Positions 4,759 through 5,829 of a DNA stretch of 5,829 nucleotides are shown here, piece by piece. This DNA comes from Pseudomonadota bacterium. GTDB lineage: Bacteria; Pseudomonadota; Gammaproteobacteria; Burkholderiales; Burkholderiaceae_C. Position numbers and translations under genes: made by a program. The notes beneath the pieces are model-generated. The model had not been told where the DNA came from. It saw only the letters and a program-made list of their open reading frames with translations, and did no database searches. Within the stretch, counting starts at the first letter, position 1; the number at the start of each line of letters is the position of its first letter. The stretch spans positions 1 through 5,829 of the forward strand of contig JAEZKX010000001.1 of NCBI GenBank assembly GCA_023436025.1. Direction: 5' to 3'.

Positions 4759-5535
4759 ATGAAGGAGCGGGCTGGCATCCAGTCGGTGGAGGTGGGCTTC
4801 GGCCTGCTGCAGGTGCTGGGCGAAGCCCCGGGGCCGCTGATGCTGCGGGACCTGGCGCGCGCGGCCGACATGAGCGCGGCCAAGGCGCACCGCTACCTCG
4901 TGAGCTTCCAGCGGCTGCAGCTGGTGGTGCAGGACCCGGCCAGCACCCGATACGACCTCGGCCCTGCGGCGCTCAAGCTGGGGCTGGCCTCGCTGTCGCG
5001 GCTGCAGCCGGTGAAGCTGGCGCGCGAGCGGCTGGTGCCGCTTCTGGAGCAGATCGGCCACACCGTGGCACTGGCGGTGTGGGGCAACCACGGGCCCACC
5101 ATCGTGCACTGGGAGGAGTCGTCCTACGCGGTCACCGTGAACCTGCGCCTGGGCGACGTCATGCCGCTGCTCACCTCGGCCACCGGCCAGTGCTTCGCCG
5201 CCCATGCGCCCAAGGACGCCATCGCCGACATGCTGGCCGAGGAGATGACGCGGGCGCAGAAACAGGGCCGCACCGACGTGCCCACCACCCCGGAAGCGGT
5301 GCAGGAATTGCTCGACGAAGTGCGGCGGCGCGGCGGCGCCCGCGTCACCGACACGCTGCTGCCCGGGATCGTCGGCTTCTGCCTGCCGGTGTTCGATGCC
5401 GACGGCCACATGGCCCTGGGCATGGTGGCACTGGGGCCGGTGGGCAGCTTCGACGGCGACTGGGACGGCGCGGTGGAGCGTCCGCTGCGCGCCGCGGCCC
5501 GGCAGCTCTCCAGCGACCTGGGATTCCGGGGATGA
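4759..5535 (+). CDS. IclR-family transcriptional regulator
   Basis: This 258-aa protein of normal IclR length is a DNA-binding dimer or tetramer that commonly governs aromatic- or organic-acid catabolism. The N-terminal winged helix-turn-helix covers about 7-62: IQSVEVGFGLLQVL (7-20), PLMLRDLARAADMSAAKAHR (26-45) with the recognition helix near 38-50, and YDLGPAALKLG (65-75) closing the wing and linker. The effector domain (about 80-255) shows LTSATGQCFAAHAP (138-151) and CLPVFDADGHMALGMVALG (208-226). The ATG at 4759 is chosen because the typical IclR N-terminus begins within seven residues, although no clear Shine-Dalgarno precedes it. The gene is divergent from the FAH-fold hydrolase gene, the likeliest target along with itself. 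Its stop overlaps the next gene start by 4 nt (ATGA), suggesting co-translation with a membrane-anchored protein. Confidence 0.93.
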   Translation: MKERAGIQSVEVGFGLLQVLGEAPGPLMLRDLARAADMSAAKAHRYLVSFQRLQLVVQDPASTRYDLGPAALKLGLASLSRLQPVKLARERLVPLLEQIGHTVALAVWGNHGPTIVHWEESSYAVTVNLRLGDVMPLLTSATGQCFAAHAPKDAIADMLAEEMTRAQKQGRTDVPTTPEAVQELLDEVRRRGGARVTDTLLPGIVGFCLPVFDADGHMALGMVALGPVGSFDGDWDGAVERPLRAAARQLSSDLGFRG

Positions 5536-5829
5536 ACGCCGCGCGCGCCGCCTCCTGGAAGCGGCTCGCGCTCCTGGGGCTGGCGGTGCTGGCGGCACAC
5601 GTCCTTCTGCTGCGCCTGCCCTGGTCGGCGCCCGCCCAGGGGGTCGATGCGCCCATGCGCCATTTCGTCACGCGCACGGTGGCTCCGCCGGCTGCGAAGG
5701 TGCCCGCCGCGGCCGTAACCGTAACCGCAACCGTAACCGCAACCGTAACCGCAACCGCAACCGCAACCGCAAGCGTGCAGCCTGCCGCGCCTTCGCGCCC
5801 GCGACCCGTGGCGCGCCAGCCGCCGGCAC
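5532..5829 (+). CDS. Membrane-anchored proline/alanine-rich protein, N-terminal part (runs off right edge)
   Basis: The first 99 codons are visible. A basic N-terminus (MNAARAASWKR) is followed by one hydrophobic segment at about 11-29 (LALLGLAVLAAHVLLLRLP), which should be a signal anchor. Then comes a presumably periplasmic region with DAPMRHFVTRTVAPP (39-53) and a long low-complexity Ala/Thr/Pro/Arg linker (54-99), including a (V/A)T repeat at 62-81. The start is the ATG whose first bases overlap the IclR stop (ATGA); translational coupling would explain the lack of a free-standing site. The architecture resembles TonB-like proteins and, from memory, the N-termini of Burkholderiales DUF3108 proteins that carry a similar FVTRTV-PP stretch. 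The diagnostic C-terminal domain is outside the window, so this family assignment is a weak inference. No function can be stated. Confidence 0.7.
   Translation, partial: MNAARAASWKRLALLGLAVLAAHVLLLRLPWSAPAQGVDAPMRHFVTRTVAPPAAKVPAAAVTVTATVTATVTATATATASVQPAAPSRPRPVARQPPA
5715..5774 (+). repeat. In-frame hexanucleotide tandem repeat (GYAACC), 10 units
   Basis: Nine consecutive GTAACC or GCAACC units and a final degenerate GCAAGC fill 60 bp. In the reading frame of the membrane-anchored protein each unit encodes Val-Thr or Ala-Thr (last unit Ala-Ser). Because the unit is 6 bp, gain or loss of copies keeps the frame. The repeated GTA and GCA codons are unusual next to the GC-ending codons around them, which points to expansion at the DNA level. 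Confidence 0.9.

Noticed and set aside
4687..5598. 303-codon minus-strand frame opposite the IclR gene
   Set aside because: It is antisense to a clear IclR regulator, shows Arg/His/Gln/Pro bias only and has no domain.
5715..5774. Repeat considered as a CRISPR-like or telomere-like array
   Set aside because: The units are contiguous 6-mers without spacers and keep a reading frame in a coding sequence, so a coding microsatellite explains them better.

Overview
The window is GC-rich DNA (about 70% by eye) with gene content typical of a betaproteobacterium of the order Burkholderiales. The protein wording of the FAH-fold hydrolase, the OPT transporter and the two tiny conserved proteins points to Comamonadaceae (Ramlibacter/Variovorax-like). 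That placement is inference from remembered families; no search was run.

Left block (1-1290): the 5' part of an OPT-family membrane transporter reads leftward out of the window. It is preceded and overlapped by a 62-residue unknown protein with its own recognisable sigma-70-type promoter. Reading away from these is a probable two-gene unit of very small proteins: a 65-aa four-cysteine putative zinc-binding protein and a 42-aa lysine-rich protein. A hairpin between convergent genes closes this block.

Middle block (1398-4667, all on the minus strand, transcribed in the order FAH > LysR > MR): a 339-aa fumarylacetoacetate-hydrolase-superfamily enzyme, a 299-aa LysR-type regulator and a 384-aa enolase-superfamily (mandelate racemase / muconate lactonizing enzyme) protein. 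The gaps are about 97 and 98 nt, each with notable dyads. One of them is a perfect T-N11-A LysR-type box upstream of the MR gene. The set looks like a small catabolic cluster for an organic or sugar acid under local regulators; the substrate cannot be read from the sequence. By eye alignment the MR protein departs from the usual active-site residues at several positions, which is the most interesting enzymological point here.

Right block (4668-5829): an AT-rich 91-bp divergent control region carrying a 36-bp interrupted palindrome separates the FAH gene from a 258-aa IclR-family regulator on the plus strand. The IclR stop overlaps by 4 nt (ATGA) the start of a gene for a membrane-anchored, proline/alanine-rich protein. 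That gene runs off the right edge and contains an in-frame hexanucleotide tandem repeat encoding (V/A)T dipeptides.

No tRNA, rRNA, insertion sequence, CRISPR array or phage gene was seen. Most of the window is ordinary chromosomal accessory metabolism; no clearly new multi-gene system is supported.
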